Positions 47,808 to 60,359 of a stretch of DNA of 64,000 nt are shown piece by piece; the first letter of the stretch is position 1; each line of letters opens with the position of its first letter. The notes under the pieces are model-generated. The model worked only from the letters and a program-made list of their open reading frames with translations, was not told the origin of the DNA and did not search any database. A program made the position numbers and the translations under genes. The stretch covers positions 9,486,001 to 9,550,000 of the forward strand of contig NC_003070.9 in NCBI RefSeq assembly GCF_000001735.4. The letters are read 5' to 3'. Source of the stretch: Arabidopsis thaliana (lineage: Eukaryota > Streptophyta > Magnoliopsida > Brassicales > Brassicaceae).

Positions 47808-48976
47808 CAAGAAACTGGAAGAGAAGGTTATTGGATCGAGTGTTGATGCTATTTTTCATGTATGGTGAGACATTTTGCGTGGGATTTGATCCTTGTTGTT
47901 TCAACTTATCATAATTGGTTCAGACTAGAAAATGGCATTTGAATGTCAGGATTCGATTGCAGTTTCCTATTGTTCCACTTAAAATCCCCGATTAATAAGG
48001 TGTTATGGGTTTTATTTATAGAATCAAGTTGTAATAGTAGACTCCAACAGGGGCTAAAGTCTTGGTAACGCAATTCTTCTTTTAAGTTTCGCAGCACCTT
48101 GCTCGTTACTTCTCTTCTCAACTCGTAAGGACACAAATCACAATGCTCGTCCATGTCCCATGCTGATGAGTATAATTTGACAATAAGCTTAGGAAGGTAA
48201 CAAATCTATAAACTTAGGTAAGATCCTCGTTTGCGTAGTAAAAACGAATAATTACATATTTGATTTAATCTCTTTTTCTCTCTCGTTTTTGGGCAAACAT
48301 TACTTCTCTCTTTCCTCAAAATTATTACTTCATGTTGTTACGTTTCCATACAGATGTATACAATAATTATTACAGTAGGGTATTTTGGGAATGTTTGAAA
48401 CATGCTATAGTTGAAAACAGATATAAATGTGGGACCTAAGACAAAAATTCAAATTATCTTAAATTAAAAAATAAAAATAAACAAAAAGAAAATCACAGCG
48501 TGGTTGCTGCTGGCTTGTTGCTTACATTGACATGAACAAGACACACAGTGCAAAATGACAAAGAGCCCTTCATCGATTTCGAATCTTCTCTCTGAGTAAA
48601 TCAATTTCACAAATTCGAGGTTTTTGGTTTTTAGCTTACTACACTACTCCAAGAAGAAAATCTCAAGTTAAAGTCATTTCCTATCAAATCTCTTTTCATG
48701 GCGGCTGCTATTCTCGTTTCTCCTGTTCGCTAAATTGCGTCATTTTCATGTAAGCTTCTTTCATTTTGCTTACCAAAGCTCGTTTTCACTATGCTTTAGC
48801 AACAACATTATTGTAGAGGTTAAAGGCAGCAAAATCTATAGGTTAAGGATTTCTTGTGGTTAATTTCTGAAATTCATGTTTCTGTGTGTTTTCTTAGTGA
48901 AGCTTATTATAAAAGCGGCGTAGATCTGTGATTCTACTCATTGCATTTCCGCGTTTGTGAGGAGAAAGAGGAGAAG
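47808..48976. other. APT1 3' region and NPGR1 promoter/leader
   Basis: AT-rich DNA without a supported gene covers most of this stretch. From about 48600 the sequence looks like the NPGR1 leader and may contain an intron; a candidate donor is at about 48749 (TCATGTAAGC). No RNA gene is seen. Confidence 0.5.
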
Positions 48977-51424
48977 ATGTTGTGTGCTTGTTCAGGCGAA
49001 CAATTCCGGTTCGAGGATCAGCCCGGTTCGCCGGAATCCCTAGCTACAAGAGATTTCTCAGCTAGTGGACTTTCTTCTCGAAACGGAGGAGGCGATTGGG
49101 ATTCCAAATTGGAAGATATTCAAGTCGATGAAGCTGAATCGACTTTAAAGGAAGCTCTCTCACTCAACTATGAGGTTGGTTTTAGTTACTCTGATGCATC
49201 AATTTTTTGGTTTTAACTGGAATCATCCTGATGCTGAGTTTTGTTTTTGCTTCCTTATGTGTGTTAGGAAGCTAGGGCTTTGTTGGGGAGACTTGAATAT
49301 CAGAGAGGTAATTTTGATGCAGCACTTCAAGTGTTTAAAGGGATTGACATTAAGGTCTTAACTCCAAGGATAATCAAAGCCATTGTTGAGAAAACTCTTC
49401 CTTGCAAACCACGCTCTAAAGCTGTTATTGTGCCTCCCACCACAATGTCAATGCATTCAGTCAGTTTACTTCTTGAAGCAATCTTACTTAAAGCTAGATC
49501 ACTTGAAGAACTTGGCTCTTACAAAGGTATGTATGCATGAATTTGAATATTACCTGTGTTGCTCTCCAGATTTTTGCATTGGAATCGACTTACATTACCC
49601 TGCTGTCTATTGTTTTACCAGAGGCTGCAGAAGAATGCAAAATAATCCTGGACGTGGTTGAAAATGCACTGCCAAGCGGCATGCCTGACGGAATCAGCGG
49701 ATTCGCTAAACTGCAGGATATCTTTCAGAAGGCCCTGGAATTGCTTCCTTTACTATGGAAAAAAGCGGGGAATCATCATGAAACTATTGCTTCATATCGC
49801 CGTGCTTTATCCAGACCATGGAATTTGGATCCCCAGAGGTTAGCTGTTACGCAGAAATCCTTAGCTTTGGTTTTACTTTACGGGAGTGTTGAGGCATGTC
49901 CAAAAGACAACATCGAGGAAGCAATTGTGTTGCTAATGTTACTTGTAAAGAAGATGGTGGTTGGGGACATACAGTGGGATCCAGAACTCATGGATCATCT
50001 CACTTACGCCCTTTCCATGACTGGACAGTTTGAAGTGTTAGCGAACTATCTAGAGCAGACTCTTCCGGGTGTTTACACCCGCGGGGAGAGATGGTACCTT
50101 CTCTCCCTTTGTTACAGTGCTGCTGGGATCGATAAAGCGGCCATTAATCTATTAAAGATGGCCCTAGGCCCATCTGAATCAAGACAAATACCACACATTC
50201 CGTTGTTATTGTTTGGAGCAAAGCTGTGCTCTAAAGATCCAAAACACTCAAGGGACGGCATAAATTTTGCTCATAGGCTGCTCGACTTGGGAAACAGTCA
50301 GAGTGAACATCTTTTGAGCCAAGCACACAAGTTCCTTGGTGTATGCTATGGAAACGCTGCAAGAAGTTCTAAATTAGACTCTGAACGGGTTTTTCTTCAG
50401 AAAAAATCTCTGTTCTCTTTAAATGAAGCAGCAAAGAGGGGTAAGGCTGATCCGGAACTAGACGTTATATTTAACCTAAGCGTTGAGAATGCAGTTCAAA
50501 GAAATGTTCAGGCGGCTTTGGATGGTGCGGTTGAGTATTCTAGTATGGTGGGAGGAGTTTCAACTAAAGGATGGAAACATTTAGCTATTGTCCTTTCAGC
50601 GGAGAAACGGCTCAAGGATGCTGAATCAATACTGGACTTCACCATGGAAGAGGCTGGTGACATTGAAAAGATAGAGCTTCTGAGGTTAAAAGCTGTGCTT
50701 CAGATGGCTCAAGAACAACCTAAAAAGGCAATGAAGACATGCAGCAGCTTACTGGGACTAATTCGAGCGCAAGAGAAATCTGAACAATCCGAGGTACCTA
50801 GTTTGGATGTCACAATATGAAAGAAACATATTCTGTGAATAATCTTATTCTTTGTTTCCAGAGTCTGCTACAGAAATTTGAAACGGAAGCTTGGCAAGAC
50901 CTGGCCTCTGTCTATGGAAAGCTAGGTTCATGGTCAGATGCAGAAACATGTCTCGAGAAGGCAAGATCCATGTGCTATTATTCTCCCAGAGGCTGGAATG
51001 AAACAGGTATGGAGAAAAGGCTTCAGTCTTAAGCCAACTCATCAAGTTTTCCACATTCATAATTTTCCGTGTTTATAACAAGCTTCATACATTTGCTTCT
51101 ATGGCTAATACAGGTTTGTGTCTAGAAGCTAAATCACTTCATGAAGAGGCTTTAATATCCTTCTTCCTTTCGCTCTCGATCGAACCAGATCACGTACCTA
51201 GCATTGTTTCTATAGCAGAGGTCATGATGAAATCTGGAGATGAATCACTTCCAACCGCTAAAAGTTTTCTGATGAATGCCTTAAGGTTAGACCCGAGAAA
51301 TCATGATGCATGGATGAAGCTAGGGCACGTTGCAAAGAAGCAAGGCTTGTCACAGCAAGCTGCAGAGTTTTACCAAGCTGCATATGAACTAGAACTATCC
51401 GCTCCGGTACAGAGTTTCATTTGA
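48977..51424 (+). CDS. NPGR1: TPR calmodulin-binding protein NPGR1
   Basis: This encodes a 694-residue protein of the NO POLLEN GERMINATION family; members bind calmodulin and pair with PI4-kinase scaffolds at the plasma membrane. Five coding exons: 48977-49174, 49268-49526, 49622-50793, 50862-51006, 51114-51424. The start MLCACSGEQFRFEDQPGSPE and acidic linker precede TPR-like helical repeats through the protein, for example EEARALLGRLEYQRGNFDAA near residue 66, SWSDAETCLEKARSM, and LRLDPRNHDAWMKLGHVAKK near the C-terminus. Relatives also scaffold PI4K-alpha1. The role of this paralogue is by family. It converges with the gene at 51948. Confidence 0.93.
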
Positions 51425-51947
51425 CGAATAATATGAGTTGAATAGTGCACAATTCTTTTTCTTTTAAGCCTTTTTTTCTTTAATATATGATTTCGGTACT
51501 ACTAAACTTGCTTAAGATAATAACACTCGAGTATTATATATTCCACATTACCATTTTTTATAGCGACAAACAGATTCAGATACGGGTTAAATTTCCTCCA
51601 GCTCTTGAAATATGTGTGTAGTTTAAGCACTTAACATTTGAGTTCTCTAAGAGATTCTCCTTCTACGATCGCTTCCAGCCCAAGTTGTGAAGACAACAAC
51701 GTTAAGTAGACATTTACCAACGAAATTTATAAGTTCTGTATTTCAAGAGATTATTAAACCATTCTACTATAAGAAAGAACTTGTTCTTCTTAACTCATAC
51801 TGTATTTCAACAGCGTAATTATATATATGACTAACGACATTTACATATTTGCTATAGAGGATATATATAATTACGCTAAACACTACTAGAAAGGGTAACA
51901 CACATACTCCAAAACCTAATCTAAACGTTGCAGCTTGACTGGCAAGT
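51425..51947. other. Convergent 3' ends of NPGR1 and the next gene
   Basis: These 523 AT-rich bases separate two convergent genes and should hold both 3' untranslated regions. A TATATATA-type stretch near 51865 is low complexity. No gene is visible. Confidence 0.55.
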
Positions 51948-53012
51948 CTATCTGCGGTCAGTGGTTGTGTGAAACCTCCACGTAAAGACATAATCCTTGG
52001 AATCGCAAGCAAGTTTCGTAACATCGCAAAAGGCATGCATGTACTCCTCCTTACCGTCTCTTCCCCAATCTATCCTTACCCAGCAAGAAAACCCATTGTT
52101 CTCAGTCATCACTGGAATTTTGGATTCACAAAAATTGATCATCACTTCTCCACAGATCCTCTTCCCTCTCACCATTGAATCCAGCCATGAGCACTCTGGC
52201 TGCCCCATCATTTCCTTGTAAGCGGAGTTCACGAGTCTGACCCTGCTGTTTGAATCGGTGATCACTGAGGGCAAGTCATCGGATTCAACATCCTCTTCGA
52301 CCTCTCTTGGTGATTTCTTGCTGGTTTGAGACGTTGGAGATGGGTTGGTTAGTGGGTTTATGTAGGCTACGTTGATCTTTGAGCAAACCGGCCTTATGGG
52401 CTGCGGTGATATGACTCTGCTTGTGGTTGCGGTTGTGGTTGTGGTGATGGGTCCTTGTAGTTGCGTCAAGAAGTCTCTCTCCTGTATCACTTCCGCGGTC
52501 TTGTTCAGATCAATGACACCTTTTCCTTTGATCTCTGGCTCCATGCATTTGGAGGAAGGAGGAGAGCATTGGAGAAGAGGCAAAGTCACCAAAGTAGAAG
52601 AGACACCATTCTCAAAACCGTAGCCAACTTGAGGTAGGTTAGGTAACCTATGATGAGTGAAAGCCTGAAACGACAGTGTTTTAATAGGTCCAAGAACACG
52701 TTGTGTAGAAATAGTAGAAGTACTAGAAGAACCGCATGACGACTTTGGTCTCTTCATAGCAAGAGAAGAGGGACCCATCCCGCCTCGGCCTCGCTTGCGG
52801 GTTCTTGTAGGTCGCGCTTGAAGCTGAGGCCAGAGGTTACGAAGGTAAGGAGATTGGCTGATTTTGTGAGACATAGAGGAAGAAGGATCATCGTCGTTCA
52901 CTCGAGGCGTCCCGGGCTTTGGTGCAATGGGTCTGTATTTAGACAAGATCTCAGCTGTTTTAAGAGTTGTGGTTTGAGAATGGTGTGAGTGGGGGTTGAG
53001 TATCTTTATCAT
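51948..53012 (-). CDS. Plant-specific single-exon protein with KYRPIAPKP motif
   Basis: This encodes a 354-residue intronless gene product. I recognise the plant family by the conserved N-terminal ILSKYRPIAPKPGTP (about residues 23-37) but not a proven function. A basic patch (TRTRKRGRGGMGPSS) at about 69-83 and KRPKSS may be nuclear signals. The middle is rich in Ser, Thr and Pro. The last 110 residues form a compact conserved region starting LPSVITDSNSRVRLVNSAYK, which looks like the first strands of a PAS fold. ATG 53012 is followed by MIKILNPHSHHSQ. I recall a DUF7950 label for such proteins, without certainty. Confidence 0.82.
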   Translation of the reverse strand: MIKILNPHSHHSQTTTLKTAEILSKYRPIAPKPGTPRVNDDDPSSSMSHKISQSPYLRNLWPQLQARPTRTRKRGRGGMGPSSLAMKRPKSSCGSSSTSTISTQRVLGPIKTLSFQAFTHHRLPNLPQVGYGFENGVSSTLVTLPLLQCSPPSSKCMEPEIKGKGVIDLNKTAEVIQERDFLTQLQGPITTTTTATTSRVISPQPIRPVCSKINVAYINPLTNPSPTSQTSKKSPREVEEDVESDDLPSVITDSNSRVRLVNSAYKEMMGQPECSWLDSMVRGKRICGEVMINFCESKIPVMTENNGFSCWVRIDWGRDGKEEYMHAFCDVTKLACDSKDYVFTWRFHTTTDRR

Positions 53013-54367
53013 GACGTCAAGAATGATAAAAAAAAAAAACTCAAAGAAGAAGAAGAAGATATGGATGGTGAGAGATCAAAGAGAGTGATGAGGTAGGGAA
53101 GGTTATAAGAAGTGTGAAGGGCCAATAAGAGAGAGGCGAATATTAAGGAAGAAGGACATTTGGGGGGAGAAGGATGGGTACGTGTTAGTGAGGGTTGGGG
53201 ATAGGGACACGTGTGAGAAAATGAGTTAATGTGCCGTTTTTACAAGAAGAGATGTGGTTCGGTTCACCAATCACAGAGGATGTCACCGCAACGCGTGTTG
53301 TTGCTGGGCGTCATGCGTGCCTACACCTATCCACTCTCTTCTTTTTCTTCAGTTTTTGTTTTGAAACCACATGCAATGTACTTAAAACAAATATTCGAGG
53401 TTTGTTTGAAATATAGTAAAAAGCTTCAAATTATTTATTAATGTTTTAGTGTTAGGCGTTATTGGCGTCAAAACTTTGCTTGTTCGAGATAGTTAGAAGA
53501 GGTGTGGGTAAGTGATTGGTAGGTTAGGGAGTAACACGAGGCAGTTGCAGCGTCTGTCTGCTTCATGCAACGGTGGGAGAGAAGAAGAGACACGTGGTGT
53601 TTTTTTAGTTGACGTCTGGGGTCTTCTTTTCTCGTACGTGTCTTGATTTTGTCATCCTTTTTTCTTAAAATCCTGACTTCGCCGTTTAACATCCTCTATT
53701 TGGTCGACACACACACAGTACAGTTACTATTCTCTCTCTCTCGCCTCCAGATTTACGCTTTCGAGGGTTTGCCAACTCTTTTTTACTTTTCTCTCATTCT
53801 GATTTCAGGGAAAAAGAAGTATTCTAATCATTATAAAAAAAAAGTAATGCTCCACGTTAAAGATTTTACATTATATAGAACACGAGATTTTGTTAAAACT
53901 ATTTTGTTCCATATTCACAAAATTTAAAGACTGTCATACTTTTTTTTGGTAAAGGATTTTAAGACTTGTCATATACAAGTATAAAACTAATGGATGAGAA
54001 AGAGAGTTATTTGGGTTCTACGGTCGAAATCGTGCAAAAATGACCATATCGAAGTTAAACACAATGGATTGACTCATAAAAATGAAGAGAACACAAACGG
54101 CAAAAACAAAAAGAAGTTCTTAATATAGTATAAATCTAGGTATGAGCTATACAAAGCTCAATATCCACTATTGTATTGAAAACAAAGAAAAGAAACAAAA
54201 CTCATTTAAGGCTCTTACAAAATTTTAGGCATACATATGGAAGGAAACATACTTCCTCACAACTTGGCCGATTCATCCTCTGACACTCTTCAACATTTCT
54301 ATTCTTAGTTCCTTACTAAGCAGGGCCTCAAGAAACAAAATGGAGCTTCTTTAGCTTCTTCCCTTGC
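53013..54367. other. Promoter of the KYRPIAPKP gene and UTP4-like 3' region
   Basis: The left part is an upstream region with a GAAGAA run (about 53044-53059) and an ACGTG core at about 53179-53183 (GGTACGTGTTAG). A CT-rich stretch follows ACACACACA at 53707-53750. The right part is AT-rich 3' sequence of the WD40 gene. I cannot support any coding gene; the largest open frames here (for example 53643-53927) are short and unrecognised. Confidence 0.5.
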
Positions 54368-57300
54368 TTATGTCCCGAATATATGTCTGTGAACTGGTTG
54401 TGTATCCAAATTCTTGATAACCTCCATCCATGGTTTCTCTATAACCAAGATTGCACTTTTTGATAGATGTCGTAAATATAGAACTGGGTGCTTTGAGGTT
54501 ACCATTTCAAACTTCTTTCTCTTATTACTCTTACTCTCTTTTTGATACTCCTCTAACCTACGTTTTTGAGCACCATTCCCCAATTTCATACTAATGCTTG
54601 CAAGTTTACCTTCTAGCTTTTCGGACAGATTGCATGGTGTATCCGTGTCTTCGTCTTGTTCCGCCGGCTTCCCAAATTCAATCAAACACTTAGCTCTGCT
54701 ATGCAACCAAAGATACAAGTATTATTATCACAAGGGTTTTTTCATTTAGTGAAAATTTTGAAAACCAATAAAGTACCTGGAGCTGTAAATGATGACAGAT
54801 GATGAACATGGTGATGGAGAGAATGAGAGTCCTACGACCTCACCAGGAAAATTTTGGTAGCTCTTTGGCAGACAAAAAGTCTGCAGCAATGACCACTTGC
54901 TCAACTCTCTAGCCTCCACATCCAATGCAAAGACCTGGTTTGAAGAGGTGGAGATCACAATCACATTGTTGTCCCTCGGATGAAAACCAGCGGCTGCAAC
55001 AGATGCACCATCAAGCCTTGATATGAACCAATGCTGCCTGTAATCAGAATTAGAGCCTGAATGAGAAAAATATACAAGCAGGTGCTTAAATATATGCAAG
55101 CCAAACTTGTATTTTCTCAGCACATATTATTTACTGGGAACAAGTCTAAACAAATAATTCTACGATGAGAGGGGTCACAAAATGTTCACCTCTGCGTTTC
55201 CAGGTTGAACACATATATGTCCCCAAAGCAATTGATAGCAGCTAACCAATCATCATTTGAGCTAGTATACAGTTTTGTAATTGGAGGCTCATGAGGAGGA
55301 GATTCACCTTCCTGTCCCTCCTGGCGTGGTGTAAAAGAATGTAATAACTCCATGCTACCAACGTCAACAATCTGCCAACAGATAAAGTTCAGATGTTTGA
55401 CAAGGTCAAGCAAGTAAACAAAAATTTAGTCATTAGCAAAAAATTGGCACATACATATATCCTCCTATCATGTCCAGCTATTATCAGCCGAGAGCAGTCA
55501 CAGCTGAAAACCATGGAATGGGCAAACGGAAGATTAGGAAGTCGCTTTCTATTAGCACTCCATGGATTCTTTCCAATTTTATTTTTCTTCAACTCAAACA
55601 GACTTGGGCGAACTTGATCAGAATAAGCAAAAAGTGATCCTGTGTTAGAAATTGCACTGCATATGATCTTCCGAGCATCTTTACTTTTAACACGAACCAA
55701 TGGCTTAGTGGAGACACGCCCACTAGAATCATTGCTTATGTGAATACGAAGAATATCTAAAGAACAAGAATCCTGAACCAAGAGAAGAGAAGTCTGATTG
55801 AACACTGTATTATGTACCATCTGCATGGGCACTCTCTGAGGCGCAGGACATATATCATGTGGAGGGAACTTAGTAAACTCTTGAACCGAGTATGCATAAA
55901 GCTTGGCATCATCACCAGCTGAAATGAGCATCGGAACCCCCAAATGTGCCCATTTATGGTAACTGAAACCAGCCGGCTCCTTCCTGCGCTGTTTAGGACT
56001 TGTTACTTTTGCATTCCTATCTGGAATGGAACCTGCAAAAGGTGGGAGCATAAGAATAATTTAAAAAAAAAAAAAGACTAGGTAGCTTCTAGATACAAAA
56101 CATTGATCCCATATGCATTCGGATACACATCATGGCCCAAGCCAAAATCAGTGCTACGGTTTCTCGTGATAAGTTCTAAGTAGTTTGATAGAATTAGGTT
56201 ACTGGTTTTACATCGGATTTATATTTGTAGTCGAATGAGGGCTTCTTATGATTTTATTATATTGAACCCTCTGGGTATTCTCTGTGTTTGTGATCCTTTA
56301 ACTCTAAACACATTCAATCTTGAATCTTAATTATCAACCATACAGGAAAATCTGAATATAGCTCAAGAAGCCACTGACCTTCCCAACTTATTGGCACTGC
56401 AACAGTTAGAGCCCTGATATCATGTGTATGAGCCCTTACACAACCGATATAATCCCACTTCTGAGCAGAAGAAGGTTTAAAATCTTGTGATCTAGATGTA
56501 CCACCAGAGAGCTTATATAAAATAACCTACAAAAGCATGAACGGAGAATTAGAAAGTTGTCACAATAACAGCCAAACAACATATATAATGTTATGTCAAT
56601 GCAGAAAGGTTTCTTTTTAATCTTACGAGACCTTAAAATCGGTAATAGTAATTGTTTCTACTTTATATAAGTCCCATTTCTCGTCCATGGGGAAGAACCT
56701 GTCTTTATTATATACCAATTATTAACTGGGATTCACATGAGTAAACACACTAGCAGTATCATTTACCTGTCCATCAGCGCCTGCAGAAAACACCCGGTTA
56801 TGACTTGGGGATGCTGCAAGAGCATTGACATCACCCTTGTGATTAGAATGCGCCTGCAAAAGGGTTCCATGCTGGCTATCCCAAAACTGGACACTTCCTG
56901 TACTATCTCCACTGACAAGAACTCCATATCTAAAATAGGATGTACATAATCAGTAATAGGAAAGGTAAACATAAACTAACATATGAGCACGGTAATTTTT
57001 ACCTCAATGAAAGAAGTGACCAGATGCAGAGCTCAGACCCATTTCCCAGTCCTCCAAGTCCAACTGTTATTCTATATACCTCATGGCATAGATTAGCATC
57101 CCAGCATCTTATCAGCCTACAAATATTGTTGGAAAAACAAAAAAAAAAATTAAAACTTTAGCCAAATCAAAGAACATCCAGGGGTCTTCTTGCACACCAA
57201 AAATGCATCTCTAAGGAAAGTAAATAATAATATTGCATATCATACAAAGTAAAATAAATTATCCTCACCCATCGCTACTGCCTGAAAAGATCCTCTGTGC

Positions 57301-58218
57301 GTCCGCACTCCACGTCACACTTAAAGCACGACCTATGAAAATAATGTTCCATAAAGCTCTAAGTAAATACAATAATGAAAGATCAAAACGATGCAAAGGG
57401 GAGTAAAGAGTTCTCACCAGTGACCCTAGGCAAAGATCTATAGTACGTTAACTTGTCAGATTCAGAGATATAATATATCCTCACACAGCCATCATCACAA
57501 GCAGCTGCAAGATGCCTATCCAAGGCCTCCACTTTCTCATCAAGCTCGTCCAACTCTGAATCATCTTCAACTCCACTTTCTTCCTCGTCGTCTGATTTCT
57601 CACTCAAGTATCCATTCTGAATCAGCTTAGCTTCTTTACTTTCTGCTTCAATAGAGATAGGGGCCAGAGCTATTTGCCAGATTGAAAACCCAATTGAATC
57701 TAGGACGACCTGAACAATTAGATACCATACGAGCAAATTAGCGAATGAACTTATTTTGGAAGTAACTAGAATCATTTACAAGAAGCTAAAAACTTTTATT
57801 CAATGAAATTCACCTTCTGCTTCAAGTCGAAAAGATCCCACTCTGAAATTGAGCCATCAATGCTCGAAGAAAACAATCTAGCGGAAGAAGAACCTTTAGA
57901 ACCAGTACCAAACCACGCAAGGTGCGAGATTCTCGATTTTGGATCTCCATGAATGATCTAGACTCAAAAGAAAGTGAACAATAAAACTCAAATCAGTTAC
58001 CACGAATATAACCGACTCAAAATGTTCAAAATTGGAAGAGAGAAAACAAAAGCACGTACGAGCTGACAGTGCCAAGAGGAAGCACCGGGAGAGACGAGCC
58101 AGAGCTCAAGAGAACCATCCTCACGAGCTGCGGCGACCTGAGAACCGTCGGCGCTGGTGGCCAGAGCTACCACCGGAGATGGCTTCCAATCGATGGAGCT
58201 GCACCGGTACTCAAACAT
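54368..58218 (-). CDS. WD40 protein, UTP4/cirhin-like U3 snoRNP (t-UTP) subunit
   Basis: This encodes an 810-residue WD40 protein. Exons in transcription order: 58060-58218, 57814-57957, 57418-57709, 57269-57332, 57003-57116, 56767-56929, 56379-56526, 55455-56032, 55190-55371, 54777-55037, 54368-54695. WD-like repeats run from the start ([20 protein letters not shown], then [16 protein letters not shown]) to about residue 680. The central HTHDIRAL and [10 protein letters not shown] and the extreme end HIFGT mirror human UTP4/cirhin (HTHDVRTV, LISGGTDT, end KKFGT). UTP4 is part of the small-subunit processome and promotes rDNA transcription in the nucleolus. An acidic insert ([20 protein letters not shown]) lies at about 138-160. 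Orthology is inference from layout and motifs. Confidence 0.9.
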
Positions 58219-58606
58219 GGTGGCGACGGAGAAAGAGAAAGAGATGAGAGACGACGAAGCAAATTGCGTTTTTAGGTTTTTCAAAGGGTTTTGACTTTTT
58301 TTTAGTTAGGAGCGCAGTTTAAAATCGGTCGGGTCGACCCGACCCATTGGGCCATAAATCTGGTTTCAAGTTAAATACGTTGTATAATGCCACGTAGGCA
58401 AATACAAAATAAGAAGGAAATACAAAATAAATATTTGTAGAGCCTCTAGATGATTACGCGGGTTCCATATCCACCATATACTACTTATCTTAAGCCTTAC
58501 GTTTTAAGATACTACTCTGTTTTTCAAATTCAATGGACCTTTTTCTTCAAATCTCCAGCTTTCTGCATAGATCCATGACCATGAGAGTCTGTTTCTTAGA
58601 ACGAAA
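58219..58606. promoter_or_regulatory. Divergent upstream region of UTP4-like and LCAT1 genes
   Basis: It contains an 18-base perfect palindrome at 58327-58344 (GGTCGGGTCGACCCGACC), then CCCATTGGGCC with a TGGGCC site II element at 58348-58353. These sit about 110-135 bases upstream of the UTP4-like start codon. The LCAT1 side is AT-rich and lacks such elements. Confidence 0.6.
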
Positions 58607-60168
58607 ATGAAAAAAATATCTTCACATTATTCGGTAGTCATAGCGATACTCGTTGTGGTGACGATGACCTCGATGTGTCAAGCTGTGGGTAGCAACGTGT
58701 ACCCTTTGATTCTGGTTCCAGGAAACGGAGGTAACCAGCTAGAGGTACGGCTGGACAGAGAATACAAGCCAAGTAGTGTCTGGTGTAGCAGCTGGTTATA
58801 TCCGATTCATAAGAAGAGTGGTGGATGGTTTAGGCTATGGTTCGATGCAGCAGTGTTATTGTCTCCCTTCACCAGGTGCTTCAGCGATCGAATGATGTTG
58901 TACTATGACCCTGATTTGGATGATTACCAAAATGCTCCTGGTGTCCAAACCCGGGTTCCTCATTTCGGTTCGACCAAATCACTTCTATACCTCGACCCTC
59001 GTCTCCGGTTAGTACTTTCCAAGATATATCATTTTGGGACATTTGCATAATGAACAAAATAGACATAAATTTGGGGGATTATTGTTATATCAATATCCAT
59101 TTATATGCTAGTCGGTAATGTGAGTGTTATGTTAGTATAGTTAATGTGAGTGTTATGTGATTTTCCATTTTAAATGAAGCTAGAAAGTTGTCGTTTAATA
59201 ATGTTGCTATGTCATGAGAATTATAAGGACACTATGTAAATGTAGCTTAATAATAAGGTTTGATTTGCAGAGATGCCACATCTTACATGGAACATTTGGT
59301 GAAAGCTCTAGAGAAAAAATGCGGGTATGTTAACGACCAAACCATCCTAGGAGCTCCATATGATTTCAGGTACGGCCTGGCTGCTTCGGGCCACCCGTCC
59401 CGTGTAGCCTCACAGTTCCTACAAGACCTCAAACAATTGGTGGAAAAAACTAGCAGCGAGAACGAAGGAAAGCCAGTGATACTCCTCTCCCATAGCCTAG
59501 GAGGACTTTTCGTCCTCCATTTCCTCAACCGTACCACCCCTTCATGGCGCCGCAAGTACATCAAACACTTTGTTGCACTCGCTGCGCCATGGGGTGGGAC
59601 GATCTCTCAGATGAAGACATTTGCTTCTGGCAACACACTCGGTGTCCCTTTAGTTAACCCTTTGCTGGTCAGACGGCATCAGAGGACCTCCGAGAGTAAC
59701 CAATGGCTACTTCCATCTACCAAAGTGTTTCACGACAGAACTAAACCGCTTGTCGTAACTCCCCAGGTTAACTACACAGCTTACGAGATGGATCGGTTTT
59801 TTGCAGACATTGGATTCTCACAAGGAGTTGTGCCTTACAAGACAAGAGTGTTGCCTTTAACAGAGGAGCTGATGACTCCGGGAGTGCCAGTCACTTGCAT
59901 ATATGGGAGAGGAGTTGATACACCGGAGGTTTTGATGTATGGAAAAGGAGGATTCGATAAGCAACCAGAGATTAAGTATGGAGATGGAGATGGGACGGTT
60001 AATTTGGCGAGCTTAGCAGCTTTGAAAGTCGATAGCTTGAACACCGTAGAGATTGATGGAGTTTCGCATACATCTATACTTAAAGACGAGATCGCACTTA
60101 AAGAGATTATGAAGCAGATTTCAATTATTAATTATGAATTAGCCAATGTTAATGCCGTCAATGAATGA
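58607..60168 (+). CDS. LCAT1: Lecithin:cholesterol acyltransferase-like 1
   Basis: This encodes a 432-residue alpha/beta hydrolase of the LCAT family. Two coding exons: 58607-59007 and 59271-60168. A signal-like hydrophobic N-terminus (MKKISSHYSVVIAILVVVTM to MCQA) precedes LILVPGNGGNQLEVRLD. The nucleophile motif is ILLSHSLGGL (Ser209). The Asp is in YGDGDGTV (about 372-374) and the His in GVSHTSIL (about 400), so the triad is complete. The family transfers or hydrolyses acyl groups of phospholipids or sterols. The exact substrate of this plant member is not evident. The start is fixed by the signal peptide. Confidence 0.94.
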
Positions 60169-60359
60169 GAGCAGTCAACTATTTCACCATTTTTAGTTGT
60201 ACATTTTAAGATAAAGAGATAATTTACATATATTTCACGGTTTGTTTTAGGCACTCCTTATAGAAGAAAAAAAGAATTAAAAACCAAATGAAATTACTTA
60301 TTTGGAAAAACTAAAGATAGTTGAAGACATATGGATCGGAACCCGTAAATTTGACAAGT

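Noticed and set aside
53643-53927. 94-codon plus-strand open frame after an ACACAC/CTCTCT leader-like stretch
   Set aside because: The context looks promoter-like, but the predicted protein is low complexity and matches nothing I know.
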